Below the pieces are notes generated by a model that searched no databases, was not told the DNA's origin, and saw nothing but the letters and a program-made list of their open reading frames with translations. From contig JAZRMK010000057.1 in NCBI GenBank assembly GCA_045647525.1, positions 1 through 5,771 on the forward strand: 5,771 nucleotides of DNA, in the 5' to 3' direction. The DNA comes from UMGS172 sp045647525. Its GTDB lineage: Bacteria > Bacillota > Clostridia > Oscillospirales > Acutalibacteraceae. The translations under genes were made by a program, and so were the position numbers. Within the stretch, counting starts at the first letter, position 1. The number at the start of each line of letters is the position of its first letter. Shown one piece after another: positions 5,744-5,771 of the stretch.

Positions 5744-5771
5744 AAGATGCTACTGCGTCCCCTTTTCAGGC
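5744..5771 (-). other. uvrC: uvrC coding remnant upstream, with in-frame amber codon
   Basis: In the same frame as the uvrC stretch, these bases read Pro-Glu-Lys-Gly-Thr-Gln-stop-His-Leu before the GTG at 5743. Pro-x-(Lys/Arg)-Gly followed by Leu-Val-x-Met and Asn-Asn-Ala is the usual UvrC pattern just before the nuclease domain, with no length change, so the TAG (5750-5752) replaces one sense codon, for example Lys AAG. This is either a nonsense mutation (uvrC pseudogene) or a base error near the window end. Confidence 0.65.

Noticed and set aside
5750..5752. Recoding of TAG as a sense codon in this organism
   Set aside because: uvrC itself ends with TAG at 4979-4981 just after the usual end of the second helix-hairpin-helix; the other complete genes end in TAA. 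Read-through would add a meaningless tail antisense to tmcAL. One internal TAG near an edge is better explained by mutation or error.

Overview
The window is an ordinary chromosomal segment from a low-GC Gram-positive anaerobe, most likely a gut-type member of the Clostridia (Oscillospiraceae/Ruminococcaceae-like). The evidence is: a TmcAL (YlbM) gene, a family concentrated in Firmicutes; a clostridial-type galactokinase with the GRTEVGGNHTDHQ signature; a sodium-pumping decarboxylase gene pair; strongly AT-rich intergenic DNA with near-consensus sigma-A promoters; and AGGAGG-type ribosome binding sites. I see no tRNA, rRNA, CRISPR array, insertion sequence, integrase or prophage gene.

Layout, left to right. 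Bases 1-990 carry two minus-strand genes of a membrane sodium-pump decarboxylase: the small OadG-type subunit (577-990), then the beta subunit (563 down to the left edge, truncated, TTG start). Their promoter is at 1045-1073. Next to it, a perfect 15-bp hairpin with a U-tract (1105-1145) terminates the neighbouring minus-strand operon. That operon reads ackA (acetate kinase, 3653-2448), then galK (galactokinase, 2423-1158), with a 24-base gap. Its promoter lies at 3738-3766 in the 144-base divergent region, which also drives the plus-strand gene tmcAL (3798-4982, tRNA-Met cytidine acetate ligase). At the right, minus-strand uvrC (nucleotide excision repair) runs off the window and converges on tmcAL with a 4-base overlap of the 3' ends. 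An in-frame TAG at 5750-5752 interrupts uvrC about 20 bases from the right edge.

How the genes fit together. Acetate kinase makes ATP and acetate from acetyl phosphate at the end of fermentation. Galactokinase spends ATP to bring galactose into metabolism. The decarboxylase pump would convert decarboxylation energy into a sodium gradient. TmcAL uses acetate and ATP to acetylate C34 of elongator tRNA-Met, so the divergent ackA/tmcAL pair links an acetate producer with an acetate consumer. UvrC is housekeeping DNA repair and shows no functional link to the rest.

I found no convincing undescribed system. The points most worth a second look are the amber codon in uvrC, a Glu-to-Asn change at a sugar-contacting position of the galactokinase, a palindrome covering mirror-image -10 elements between ackA and tmcAL, and a perfect 24-bp palindrome inside tmcAL.
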